DNA of 64,000 nt from Dasypus novemcinctus (lineage: Eukaryota; Chordata; Mammalia; Cingulata; Dasypodidae), in the NCBI RefSeq assembly GCF_030445035.2, contig NC_080688.1:66559449-66623448 (forward strand), in the 5' to 3' direction. The position numbers were made by a program, and so were the translations under genes. The notes beneath the pieces are model-generated. The model saw only the letters and a program-made list of their open reading frames with translations. It was not told where the DNA came from and did no database searches. Shown here in pieces: positions 44,073-55,395 of this stretch (position 1 is its first letter; the number at the start of each line of letters is the position of its first letter).

Positions 44073-44359
44073 CAGGGAAGCGAATGTGGCTCAAGTGATT
44101 TGGCTCCTATCTACCATATGGAGGGTTCTGGGTTTGGTTCCCAGGGCCTCCTAGTGAAAGTGAGCTGGCCTGTGCAGTAAGCGGGCCTATGCAGTAAGCT
44201 GGTGCAACAAGATGACACAACCTAAAGAGAAGACGAGAAGAGAAGACAAGCAGACACAGAAGAATGTGCAGCAAATGGACACAGAGAGCAGACAGCGAGC
44301 ACAAGCAGCTGCGGTGTGTGTGTGGGGGGAGTAAATAAATCTTTAAAAAAACAAACAAA
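44073..44359 (+). mobile_element. DAS-type SINE, short body
   Basis: Head CAGGGAAGCGAATGTGGCTCAAGTGATTTGG, B box GGTTTGGTTCCC, two 'GAGCTGGCCTGTGCAGTAAGC' units, the GATGACACAACC block and an AAATCTTTAAAAAAAC tail. AACAATT is found at both ends. Confidence 0.88.
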
Positions 44360-44374
44360 AAACAATTAAATTAG

Positions 44375-45265
44375 AAAATGGGCAAAAGACATAAGCACAT
44401 GAAAAGTTGTTCAATGCCATTAGCCCTTGGGGAAAAGCAAATTACAACACAATGGGATATCACTACACATCTATCAGAATGACTAAAGTAAATAGTGACA
44501 ACACCAAATGCTGGTAATGCTGGTGAGGATGCAGAGAAACTGGATCATTAATATATTGTTAATGAGAATGTAAAAGTATGGCTGCTCTGAAAAATAGTCT
44601 GACAGTTTCTTTTTTAAAAATGCTAAGGATGCAACTTCTATATAACCTAGCAATGGTCCTTCTGGGCTTTATCCCAGAGAAATAAAAATGCACGTTCACA
44701 AAAAAACCTGTAAACCAATGTTTTAGCACTACTCATAATAGCCCAAAACTGGAAACAACTCCCATGTCCATCAATGGGTGAACAGATAAACAAACTGAGG
44801 AATACATATACCATGGAATATTATCCAGCAATTATTAATAAAAGAAACAAACTATTGATGAATACAATAATCTGGATGAATCCCCAGAGAGTTACACTGA
44901 GTGAAAAATGCCAATCACAAAAGGTTACATACTGCATGATTCTATTTATGTAACATTCTTGAAATGGCAAATTTATAGACATGGAGAGCAGATTAGTGAT
45001 TGCTAAGGGTTAAGGAAGGGGTGGAAGAAAGTGAGAAGTCAAAGTTTCTATCAAAGGGCAGCATGAGAGATCCTTGTGGTTATGGAAATGTTCTATAAAT
45101 TGACTGGATTAATGTCAAAATCGTGATTGTGATATTATACTACAGTTTTACAAGATGTTATCACTGGAAGAAATTGAATAAACAGTACATGGGAGCTCTC
45201 TGTTATTTTTTTACAATTACATGTGAATCTACAATTATTTCAAAATAAAATGTTTAATTAAAAAA
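44375..45265 (+). mobile_element. L1M 3' segment
   Basis: 'gtccatcaatgggtgaacagataaacaaactgagg' and 'tgcatgattctatttatgtaacattcttgaaatgg' in ORF2/3'UTR order, ending 'caaaataaaatgtttaattaaaaaaa'. Confidence 0.8.
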
Positions 45266-45269
45266 ATAG

Positions 45270-45575
45270 TGCCAATGAATTATGTATGAGACTTTGGTTA
45301 AAAGGGGAACTTTTAGGTCATACATATCTTACTAGAATAACAAAAGATAAAACATAGGACTGTACAACACAGTGAACCCTACTGTAAACAATGGACTATA
45401 GTTACAGTATAATTATAAAAACATTCTTTCATGAATTATAACAAATGTACCATACTAATGCAAGGTGTTAATAATAGGGTGGTATATGGGAACTCTTTTT
45501 TTAATGTATTTTATGCATGATATTTCTGTAAACCTACACCTTCTTTTATTAAAAAATTATTAATAAAAAAAGAGA
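45270..45575 (+). mobile_element. L1 3'UTR end
   Basis: 'gtgaaccctactgtaaacaatggactatagttac', 'aacaaatgtaccatactaatgcaaggtg' and 'gggtggtatatgggaactc' with an A-rich end. Confidence 0.75.
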
Positions 45576-45619
45576 AAAAATCTTAAAGGGCAAGGTTTAC
45601 ACAGTGAAAAAAAAAAGTA

Positions 45620-47965
45620 ACTATAGTAAAAGCACAACACCCTTAAAAGTCTATCACATTCTACCCAAATTGATATACAGATTGAATCAATCCCAATAAA
45701 AATTCCAACAGCCTTTTCTAAAGAAACAGAAAACACAATTATCAAACTTATTTGAAAGGGTAAGGGGCCTCAAATAGTCAGAAACATCTTAAAAAGGAAG
45801 AACGAAGTTGGAGGACTCTCACTTCCTGCCTTTAAATCATATTACCTCGCTACAGTGGTAAAAACTGCATGGTACTAGCATAAAGACAGACAGATTGACC
45901 AATGGAACCAAATCAAGAGCTCAGAAATAGACCCTCACATCTATGGTCAAGTGACTTTTGACAAGGCTCTCAAACCCTCCCAGTCTGGGCCAGAACAGTC
46001 TATTCAACAAATGGTACAGGGAGACCTGGATATCCATATCCACAAGAAAGAAAAAGGACTCATATATCACACCTTATACAAAATGAACTCAAAACGAATC
46101 AAAGACCTAAATATAAAAGCTAGGACCATAAAACTTGTAGAAGAAAATGTAGGGAACCAACTTCAAGACCTGGTGGTAAGTGTTGGAATCTTAAAGCTTA
46201 TATCTAAAGCACAAGCAATGAAAGCAAAAAATGGATAAATGGGACCTCCTTAAACTTAAACACTTTTGTGATTCAAAGGATTTTGTCAAGAAGGTGAAAA
46301 AGCAGGCCATTCAATGGGAGAAAGTGCTTGAAAACCACATATCTGATAAGGGTTTGCTTTCCATGCTATATAAGAGATCATACAACTCAAAGAGCAAGCA
46401 ATCCAATTTAAAAATGGAAAAAAGACTTAGACATTTCTCCAAAGAGAAAACACAAATGATGAAAAAGCACATGAAAAAATGTTCAATATCACTAGCTCTT
46501 AGGGAAATGTAAATCAAAACTACAATGAGATATCTCACACTCATAGAGTAGCCTTTATTTTAAAGAGTGAAAACAGGATGTGCTCTGGGGAAGATGTGGA
46601 GAAATAGGAATATTCCTTCATTGCTGGTGGGAATGTAGAATGGTGGAGTTCGGCAGTTTCTCAGGAAGCTAAATATAGAACTGCCATATGAATTGGCAAT
46701 CCCTCTACTAGGAATATATCCAGAAGAACTGAAAACACCGATGCAAACAGACATTTGCACGCCAATGTTCATGGTGGCATTATTCACAGTTGCAGAAAGA
46801 TGGAAACAACCGATGAATGGATAAACAAAATGTGGTATATACTTATGATGGAATACTATGCTGTGCTGCTGAAAGAAGAAATTAAATTGAGACACATGCT
46901 AACATGGATGAACCCTGTAGATATTATACTGAGTGAAATAAGCTAGACATGAAAGGACATATATTGTCTCGCTAATATTAACTAAATATGAAGAATAAAC
47001 ACATAGAGTTAAAACCTAGAGTATAGGTTACTAGGAGGTAGGCTGAGGGCTGAGAAGGGGTACTGATGCTTAATGTACGTAGAATATTTTATTAGGTTGA
47101 CTATGAAAGTGTGGAAATGGATAGAGTCGATGGAAACATATTATATTGAGTCTAACTAACAGCTGGTTTATAAATGGGATTGTGGCTGAAAGGGGTAGTA
47201 AACGCCAATTCAAAGAAATTGAAAGAAAGCTAGAGAATAATCTAGGGACTGAATAACATAGTGAACCCAGAGGTAGATGAGGATTGTGGTTAATAGTATA
47301 AATACAAGAATGTTCTTCTATGAACTAGAACAAATATACATCACTATTACAAGGTAGAAAGAATATGGAGAAGCATGGGAAAATACAATTAATGTAACTT
47401 ATGGACTATAGTTGATAGCAATATTGTTATATTCTTGCATCAATGTCAAAGAAGGTATTGTGTTAATAATGGGGGGGGCAATATGGAAAAAATATACCAA
47501 ATGTATGCTACAGACCATAGTTAGTGGTAATAGTCTGATGATACTCTTTCATAATCTGTACCAAATGTTCCACAACAATGTGAAGTGTTGGTGGAGGGGT
47601 GTTGTATGGGAATTCTGCACATTATGCATGATTGTTTAAAAGTTCCCAACTTCTGGAAGCAGCTGTGGCTCAATCAATTGGGCTCCTGTCTACCATATGG
47701 GAGGGCCTGGGTTCATGTCCCAGGGCTTTCCTGTGAAGGCAAGCTGGCCTGCACCAGTGGAGAGCTGATGGCCTGTGTCCACAGAGAGCTGGCGCAGCAA
47801 GATGACGCAACAAAGGGAGACAAGCAGACACAGAAGACCGCACAGCAAATGGACACAGAGAGCAGAGAGCAAGCAAGCCACAAGTGTCTGTGGGGGGGAT
47901 AAACAAATAAAAAATAAATCTTTAAAAAAAAGTTCACAACTTCTCTAATAAAATATATATATTAT
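45620..47965 (+). mobile_element. L1 ORF2 C-terminal part and 3'UTR
   Basis: Frames at 45951-46238 and 46231-46512 give HTLYKMNSKRIKDLNIKART and MDKWDLLKLKHFCDSKDFVKK...[19 protein letters not shown], the ORF2 C-terminal domain, broken by a frameshift. The 3'UTR runs to about 47965 and is split by a SINE at 47655. Confidence 0.85.
47655..47930 (+). mobile_element. DAS-type SINE, short body
   Basis: Head GGAAGCAGCTGTGGCTCAATCAATTGGG, DAS CAGCAAGATGACGCAACAAAGGGAGAC block and AAATCTTTAAAAAAA tail. Duplication AGTTCMCAACTTCT at 47641-47654 and 47931-47944 (one mismatch). Confidence 0.92.
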
Positions 47966-48014
47966 ATATAAAGTCTATCACAGATTCCAAGGGAGCAGGC
48001 AGCTAAACCAATAC

Positions 48015-48180
48015 TGGATGCCTTTTCTTACTCTGCCTGATAAAGCTTTACATATCCTTAAAGGTCCAACTCAAATGCCCCTTTCTCAGTGATGCCTCAC
48101 CAGTTTGCAGATAAACTTAATCACTACATTTACTCTGACCCCATTTGCTATCACAGTGCTCACACCATGTTCTGGAACAG
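48015..48180 (+). repeat. L2 fragment
   Basis: 'aaaggtccaactcaaatgcccctttctcagtgatgcctcacc' and 'tgctatcacagtgctcacaccatg' match L2 before its 3' end. Confidence 0.55.
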
Positions 48181-48182
48181 GA

Positions 48183-48335
48183 GTTCTCAAACTTTAGCAA
48201 GCTTCAGAATCACCTGGGGGAGCTTGTTAAAATAGATTTCTGGTCCCTGCCTGGATTTTGACTCAGATTCTGATCGTGGAGTGAAGCCCACGAACTACTA
48301 TTTCTAACAACTTCCCAGATGATGTGGATACCAAG
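48183..48335. repeat. MER5A-like element
   Basis: 'caggagttctcaaactttagcaagcttcagaatcacctgggggagcttgttaaaat' is the classic MER5A start. Confidence 0.85.
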
Positions 48336-48441
48336 GCCTCATAGCCCACCCTTAGAGCAGCACCAGTACCACTCACTCTGCATGGGGCCATCTCCCACAG
48401 GACAAGAGCTTCTTTTTATTAAGAGGACTTGAAGATCTTAC

Positions 48442-48660
48442 TTTTTTTTGCTTCTTTTTATCAGCCTCTTCCTGTAAGTCTTGAAGGGCCCTTTGCACAA
48501 GCTTCATGTTCAAGTCCTGCTCTTCTCTGTTTTCCTGCTGAATATGCTCTATCTTCTCTTGAAGAGCCTTTTGCAAACAAGCTCTAATTTCCTTCTTTGT
48601 CTTCTGTTTCTTTACCTTATCCTGTTCATTCTCAAGTTTAATCCGTGCATTATCATTTTC
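48442..48660 (-). CDS. CFAP53: CFAP53 exon (fifth of eight in the human numbering)
   Basis: 219 bp, exactly 73 codons, phase 0 at both ends. Acceptor CACCTTAG (AG at 48662-48661), exon reads ENDNARIKLENEQDKVKKQK..., LQKALQEKIEHIQQENREEQ, then DLNMKLVQRALQDLQEEADK and ends KKKQKK. Donor GTAAGA at 48441. The human protein has LQKALQERIEHIQQEYRDEQ and the identical DLNMKLVQRALQDLQEEADK. The exon ends in eight consecutive A bases directly before the donor. It encodes coiled coil. Confidence 0.94.
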
Positions 48661-48669
48661 CTAAGGTGA

Positions 48670-50150
48670 AACAATAATGAAGATAACAAGCAAAACAAGT
48701 TAATGCATTTCATTTAAGAGATAAGAAAAAGGGGTTTCTTAGAAACACAAACATAAAAATCTGGATTTACAGGGGCTAATAACTGATAAAATTTGCCCTT
48801 TCATTGATGAATCAGCAATAAGGCTTTGTCAAAATCATTTTGTGTGTGTATATAGTTATAAAGTAATAAATACTTATGGAGTTCAGAAAATGCAGAAGGT
48901 ATAAAGACAGATTATCTTTAATCCCAGTACCCAGTGCCCCACCACCACTCTTCACATTTTGGTGTACTGGCTTTCTAGTTTTATTCTTCTATGCACATCT
49001 GCACATCTAGATTTAGGAATATTAAGCAGCAATAAGAGTTTAAAAACAGGTGTTCACATCAGCTAAATATTCAAAACTAAATTTTAAGCATTAAAAAAAT
49101 ATTCTCCCACCCTTCCATTTTCTTATCTTTCTGACCCTCCTGGGTTTCATTTCCTGGGCAACCAAGCAGTTTTAACTGGGGCACAGACGATCTTGGGCAT
49201 TATGGGTTTGGTAAAAATCTGGGAAGGTATAAATTGAGGCATTCATCCTCTTGCCAGAGGCAGCTAAACCCTCATGGAGAGAGTAGGTACTTGTCCAGCA
49301 GCTGGGACAGGAGATGACTTAATAGGGGGGCTGAGACAAAGTTCCCAATTTGGCTTGATTTAGCTGAGACTCAAAATAGCCATGAATACCATGATTACTA
49401 TTTGTAAAAGGGGCGTTATCTGCTAGACTCTTCCATTAATGCCATATGCAGTAAATCTTCACTAAATTGTAAGGGTCAAAGGAGATAAGTGAAAATGCTC
49501 TGTAGATCTAAGAAAAAGCAATTGGTATCAAATATACATGAAAGTCATTGGGATGTCAAGTCTCACTTTTTAAAGAATGGGGTTAATTAATAATTAATAA
49601 TCAGTCAAATCCAGAATATAAGACCGGTGGGATGGACAGGGAGAACTGTTCAAGATTAAAAGTGACTTCAAAGTAGTTGGCCATATGTCTTGGTTTGGCC
49701 AGGACAGCTCTAGTTTTATACCCGTTGTGTTGACAAATGAAGGCATAGCATCCCTTCTAATCTCAAAAGTATGCTGGAATAAAAAAAAAATTAAACAGCC
49801 ACTCTTCCTAAAAGAGACATTTGTATCCTAATTTAAATATAAAATAGTTTAGACAATGATGGAAATTTGAAGCTGGGTTTAGATATAAAAAATTGTTTAT
49901 TTTTTTAGGTCTAATAATGGTATATTGTGTAAGAGAATGTCCTTATTTATATTGTTGTTGAGATGCATATTTAAGATGTATTTAAAGGGAAAATGATAAA
50001 AAGTCTAGGATTTGCTTTAAAATATAAACATGGGAGAAAGGATAGAGGAAACAAACATGACAACTGTGAGAGCTGCTGAAGCCTGAAGATGGATACATGG
50101 CAGTTCTCTACCTTTGTACTTATTTGAAAATGTTAAAAATAAAGCACAAA
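48670..50150. other. CFAP53 intron, mostly unclassified
   Basis: 48840-49020 ('ataaatacttatggagttcagaaaatgcagaag', 'acattttggtgtactggctttctag') resembles an ancient L1M stretch, and 49960-50150 an old LINE end. The rest is unassigned. Confidence 0.4.
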
Positions 50151-50154
50151 AAAG

Positions 50155-50612
50155 GATGGAATTATGTAACATTCTCAAAATGATAAAATAATAGCAATAG
50201 AGAAGCTATCAGTGCTTGCTATGGGTTGGAGTTGTGAGGAGGGTGTAACTATAAAGCAGTAGGACAAGGGAGTTTCTTTGGGTTGATGGAATAGTTCTGA
50301 ATCCTCTTGGTGGTAGTGGTTACATGAATCTATACAGTATGTGACAAAACTGTAGAGAACAATACCCCTGTTCCCAAAAGAGTGTATTTAAAAACTGGTG
50401 AAATCTGAATAAGGCTTACGTTTCGTTAAATAAGAAAAAACTTCAGTTTAAAGTATTGTACCAATGTCAATTTCCTGGTTTTGATGATGTTATACATATA
50501 AAATGTTTGGTTATATAAGATACCATTGGGGGAAGTTGGGGAGGGGTACACAAGAATTCTCTGTACTAATTTTTATAACTTTAGGGAGTCTAAAATTATT
50601 TCAAAAATTAAA
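50155..50612 (+). mobile_element. Ancient L1 3' end
   Basis: 'ttatgtaacattctcaaaatgataaaataatag', 'cttggtggtagtggttacatgaatctatac' and 'attctctgtactaatttttataactttagggagtctaaaattatttcaaaaatt' in L1 3' order. Confidence 0.7.
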
Positions 50613-50983
50613 AAAATACTTCCAAAGGGAAGTAGAAATAGAGGTAGCTAGGCATCTTACATCAGAGAACATGTATATATAAAGCAGTTTTGGGGCCACC
50701 ATTTTGCTTTTCTTGGAGAATCTAAAATATTTAGACTCTTCTACTAAACTCTTCAACGTAAATCATTCTCAGATCCAGAAAAGGTTTCTATTTTTCCAAA
50801 TAACCTTTGACATTTTCCATGGTTCCAAATTTCACTACTTGGGATTTCTCCGGAAATTAATACCTTCTTACTAAAATTAGTAGTATTAAAGGATCAGTTG
50901 TTGAAAATATAAATACATATAAATCTGCTACTTTATCAAGTGCTTTTGCACATTTTCAGGGACATCTTTAATTTCTATATGTT

Positions 50984-51406
50984 GGAAAGCCGATGTGGCT
51001 CAACTGATAGAATGCCTGCCTACTATATAGGAGGCCCAGAGTTCGAACCCAGGGCCTCCTGGCCCATGTGGTGAGCTGGCCCATGCGCAGTGCTGCTGTG
51101 TGCAGGGAGTGCCAAGCCATGCAGGGGTGTCCCCCACTTAGGGGAGCCCCACATGCAAGGAGTGCGCCCTGCAAGGAGAGCTGCCCCGCACAAAAAATGT
51201 TCAACCTGCCCAGGAGTGGCGCTGCACACACAGAGAGTTGATGCAGCAAGATGATGCAACAAAAAGAGACACAAATTCCCGGTGCTGCTGAGAATGCAAG
51301 CAGACACAGAAGCACACACAGTGAATGGACATAAGAGAGCAGAAAACGGGGCGTGGGGGTGCGGGGAGAGAAATAAATAAAAAACAAATCTTTAAAAAAA
51401 AAACCC
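50984..51406 (+). mobile_element. DAS-SINE, full length
   Basis: Head GGAAAGCCGATGTGGCTCAACTGATAGAATG, B box GTTCGAACCC at about 51041, AAATCTTTAAAAAAAAAA tail. Duplication TCTRTATGTT at 50974-50983 and 51407-51416. Confidence 0.92.
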
Positions 51407-51559
51407 TCTGTATGTTAGGGGCAGCAATAGGGTTGGAAGGAAATTGGTGGTGGTGGTGGTGGAGTGGGGCTGTTGTAAAGCACTTTACATGGGACTGAGA
51501 AACAGTCAATTGTCCATATCGTAGAATGTGGGGGGGTTGTTGACAAAGCCCCACTAGCT

Positions 51560-51720
51560 TGCCCTGGCACTGCCCATGATTTTTGCCATTTCATTCTCAC
51601 AACAAAGACAAGTGTCTTTTGCCTCATTTGTTAAAGGAAGAAACTGAGTCACAGTAGTGAAGTAACTTGCCCAAAGTCCCATCCTTGGGATGGCACTATT
51701 AATTGGCCCTTGATATCTAT
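51560..51720 (-). repeat. MIR SINE
   Basis: 'ttaaaggaagaaactgagtcacagtagtgaagtaacttgcccaaagtc' is reverse MIR. The (GGT)n run at about 51446-51464 is a separate simple repeat. Confidence 0.75.
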
Positions 51721-51840
51721 GGTCTGTTGCTCTGTGAACCAGTCCAGGCTATTGGGCAAATTGCACAGTAATGGGCCTGCACACTGTGTATAACATCCAC
51801 TGAGTCAAATGGCATATGACAAACATCTGAAAAGGCCCAC

Positions 51841-52144
51841 CACAAGGCGCGCCTCCTCTTCCTTCAGCTGCTGCGCTGCCTGCCTTTGTGCCTGGATGGC
51901 GGTGATCTGGGCATTCAGCCCCAGGCGTGTGTTCTCCACCAGCTCTTTCTGCCTCCTTGCCTCTTGGGCTTCTCGCTTTTCCTTGGCTAACTGGTCTTCT
52001 TCCCAAAGTTTTGAGAACATCTGCTCTTCCACCAGTTTCTGCCTCTTCAGCTCCTCATTAAAGGCTGCCTGTGCTTTCCGCTCCTCACATACCTTCTTCT
52101 GATGAATACAAAGCAATTCAGCTCGGAGCTCCTCACAGCGTTCC
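51841..52144 (-). CDS. CFAP53: CFAP53 exon (fourth of eight in the human numbering)
   Basis: 304 bp: one base completing a split Arg codon, then 101 codons. Acceptor TCTCCTTTCAG (AG at 52146-52145). Begins ERCEELRAELLCIHQKKVCE and includes FNEELKRQKLVEEQMFSKLW, KEKREAQEARRQKEL and NTRLGLNAQITAI, ending LKEEEARLV. Donor GTGGGC at 51840. Human reads ERCEELRVELLSIHQKKVCE and the same EEQMFSKLWEED and NTRLGLNAQIT. This is the best conserved part of the protein and the most GC-rich exon. The preceding exons, encoding the N-terminal ~158 residues, are not visible upstream to 64000, so the intron exceeds 11.8 kb or those exons are missing from the window. Confidence 0.95.
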
Positions 52145-52425
52145 CTGAAAGGAGAATTAAGAAAAAAGGCAAAACCCAGCCTTTTGTGAGGTTCCATTTA
52201 GAAACAAGTCTGCACAGTCATACACTGAAGTAGGAAAAATAAAAGATCTGAAATGCCCCATCTGAGCAGAGGAAACCTCTGAGGGAGCAGCAAGGAGGCA
52301 GGCACCATGATACCACAGACTTAAAACAGACAGTGGAGTGGAGCAGAGCAGACTATGAATCCTAGATTTGCCATTTCCTGTGTGACAATGGATCAAAAAC
52401 TCAAACTACTGAGTTTGTTTCCTTG

Positions 52426-52480
52426 TCTGTGTGAAATAACCTTTTTTTAAGGTTCTGTGTGAAATAACCTTTTTTTAAGT
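52426..52480 (+). repeat. Perfect 28-bp-period tandem duplication
   Basis: TCTGTGTGAAATAACCTTTT followed by TTTAAG occurs at 52426-52451 and again at 52454-52479. Confidence 0.95.
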
Positions 52481-52823
52481 TTCTGGTATGAATCAGAGAG
52501 AATGTACATTAAGTACTTGGTACGTAATATGGGTTCAATAAATGGCAACTATTACTATTATTGTAGAGGAAACGGAAAGGGAAGGGTCCCTGCGATGTTA
52601 CAATGGATTAAAAACTTGGCAGGAAGAGATACTCTCCTTACTACACGCACATCCAAAGAAAGATCTAAGGGTAGAGTCGGCATATCGTGGTGAAGTTTCT
52701 CCCTTGTCACTGAATTCCTGGCACAGCAGAGTTCAGAAAAGAGCCATATTGTTGCTGCCCCACTGCCCTTTCACACTCAGGCTTATGTCATCATTCTAGA
52801 AGAAATGCTCTTTCAGTAAGAGG

Positions 52824-53210
52824 TTAGACCTCATCCTTTCTTTCAGTTTTAGCAACTCACAGTTCTTCAAACATTCTTCACTGAGTTCATGGTTTTCAAA
52901 AATGTCTGTATTTTAGAATTATCCAGGGAGATTTAAAAAATCCCAATTCTCCTTCACCCCAACCAGGCTAATTAAATCACAATATCTGGGGGTGGGTCCA
53001 GGGTGTCTAGTTTTTTTAGAGTTCCCCAGAAGGTTCTGGAATACAGCTAAGTTGAGAAACTCTGATTGAAAGCAATGTTTACAAACATCAGGTACTCCTG
53101 GTTTCTGAACTAAATTCAGCACCAGGAAGTTGACACTTGGAAAATGGCTTTCTTTATTAGAACTTTTGAAAATGTGAGTTGCTAAGATTGAAAGAAAGGA
53201 TGAGGTCTAA
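52824..53210. repeat. Inverted repeat, 38-bp arms, 311-bp spacer
   Basis: Left arm 52824-52861 (TTAGACCTCATCCTTTCTTT...GCAACTCACA) and right arm 53173-53210 (TGTGAGTTGCTAA...GAAAGGATGAGGTCTAA) are reverse complements with 36 of 38 positions paired. The spacer contains a MER5-like fragment. Arms can fold into a long hairpin in the CFAP53 pre-mRNA. Confidence 0.93.
52883..53065. repeat. MER5A-like fragment
   Basis: 'ttagaattatccagggagatttaaaaaatcccaattctccttcaccccaacc' and 'tctgggggtgggtccaggg' in MER5 order. Confidence 0.7.
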
Positions 53211-53214
53211 ACTT

Positions 53215-53705
53215 ATTGCAAGTATGGTCACAATCCCACAAATTATATTGATTCAATACTGTTAAATATTTTTTACTGTTTGATAAGGTCAATTTCATTG
53301 CCCTAAAATGCAATTTCTTGGCTGGGGTTCAGGAATATATTTCTTCTGTATGCCCCATCCTACTTACCTGGGGCCCAATAAATAATTGTTGGTTTAACTG
53401 ATACATAACCATGCGCATTAGGAACAAAATGATAGCCAGCCATTATCCATATTATGTGGTAGACTCAGTAAGATAACAGAATCTGAAATTGCTAAAGTAC
53501 ATATATATATAAAGGAAAAAAACTATTCTAACACTGTAATATTGAAAAAGGAATCATTTATTTGAAATTTATCAGTGAAATCCTAACAGAAGTAGATAAG
53601 ACAATTTCTTAGAATCATTCCCAATCCTACGACTCATATACTCCAATAAACTTACTCAATTAATGAAATCCAAAGTCTAAGAGAGACAAGTACAACTTAC
53701 AGCAT
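53215..53705. other. Unclassified AT-rich intron sequence
   Basis: No exon or repeat recognised. Confidence 0.4.
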
Positions 53706-53762
53706 TTTTTTCTAATTATAAAACTGATACATGTTAATTGCAGAAAAACTGGAAAAGACAAC

Positions 53763-55395
53763 ATCTTGTTTGGGGCCTCCGGTGTCAGATGTCTTTCCCA
53801 TGGTTCGAAAAAGGTGAGTCTCAGGCACTGTCTGATGCTCCAGAGAGTATATTTAAGCAGTGCTCTTAAAAGAGTAACAGTGGGAATAGGCCGATGTCAT
53901 GGGAACTGATATAGTCCAGGGGTCATGCAACCAAATGATTGCGATGGTCTCTGTCTCTTATACCATTCTCAGCCCAGGTCATTTGCCAGGTGTTTCTACC
54001 ATGAAGAGAATTCAAGCTATTCTTATAATGATGGGCCTTATTTAGAGGTTTCTGAAAGTTACAGCTGTGCTGAGGTGACCTTGACTGTGGAAATCCCTTG
54101 GCTAAGGTTGCATCATACTCTTAAGTGATATATAGTGTCGGTTTTGTTAGGCCTACTGGCTGTCAATAATTTTACAGCCATGACGTACCCATAGAATACA
54201 TCGCATTCTGCCCCCTGACCGTGGAGGGGTAAAAAATTGAGACACTGACAATTTCCATTAGGTAATTCTGGTCAATCAAATCTTAAGGAACGGATCCTCT
54301 AATTTAGGGTGAGGAGTAGTTGCAATAAAAAAGAACGCCAGGAGAAGCAACAGAAAACCCTTAGCAACATAACATAACATTTCTGCTTTAATTTGCCAAA
54401 GGGCTGCTGATGCAGAGTACCAGAAATAAGGTGGCCTTTATTAAGGGGCTTTATTTATGGTAAAAGCTTACAGTTCTGGGAAGTGGATTTGGCTCAACTG
54501 ATAGAGCATCTGCCTACCACATGGGAGGTCCAGGTTTCAAACCCAGGGCCTCCTGACACCATGTGGTGAGCCAGCCCACGCACAGTGCTGAAGTGCGTAA
54601 GGAGTGCTGTGCCACACGGGGTGTCCCCCACATCGGGGAGCCCCATGCACAAGGAGTGTGCCCCAGAAGGAGAGCTGCCCCATGCAAGAAAAGTGCAGCC
54701 TGCCTAGGACTGGCACCGCAAACACGGAGAGCTGACACAGCAAGATGATGCAAGAACAAAGAGATGCAGTTTCCCAGTGCCGCTGACAAGAATATAAGCA
54801 GACACAGAAGAACACATAGTGAAAGAACACAGAGAGCAGACAACGGGGCAGGGAGGGAGAGAAATAAAAGAAAAAAAGCTTACAGTTCCAAGGCCATGAA
54901 AAGTCTGAACAGAGGCACCATCAGAGCTGACCAAAGTCAGCTGCCACGTATATGAAGCAGGCATTGCCACAGTTAGTTTGTATGGAGTGGGCAAGGGGCC
55001 AAAGGCAGGTGAAGGCATGCCCAATATGCTGACAAACTGGCTGCCTGATGGGCAGCTGTAATGCTTCCATGGTGGAGGTTCTCAATGACCTCAAGGTGGA
55101 GAAATCAGCAGGTAGGTCTGGAGAAATCAATTGGATGTGGAGAGCCTGCTAGAGGCAACAAGCATGCTGAGGCATAGCAAACCACCGCAGGGAGATGTGA
55201 AGGCAGCTGCTAGCAGTTGGCGATAACAAGTTTGGAGTGGCTTGACTGCCAACCAATGGCATGGTCGGATGGAACAGGAGGACTATGAACTAAACAGGGT
55301 CTGGAGGTGTTGTGTGCACTGAAGTTAATGCCGGAGACACAGGCGCTTAAAAGTATGAAGTCAGCTTAACAACTGAATACATTAAGCAACTTAAA
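53763..55395. mobile_element. Unclassified insertion containing a DAS-SINE
   Basis: About 1.2 kb excluding the SINE. Longest plus frame is 67 codons. It carries no domain I recognise. The text is not tRNA-, L1- or L2-like; an LTR element is possible but no TG...CA ends with a duplication were found. Confidence 0.4.
54477..54873 (+). mobile_element. DAS-SINE, full length
   Basis: Perfect 15-bp duplication AAAAGCTTACAGTTC at 54462-54476 and 54874-54888. Head TGGGAAGTGGATTTGGCTCAACTGATAGAG. The tail is GAAATAAAAG, lacking the usual AAATCTTTAAA. Confidence 0.94.

Noticed and set aside
45951..46512. Two adjacent ORFs as a novel gene pair
   Set aside because: They are the frameshifted C-terminal domain of L1 ORF2.
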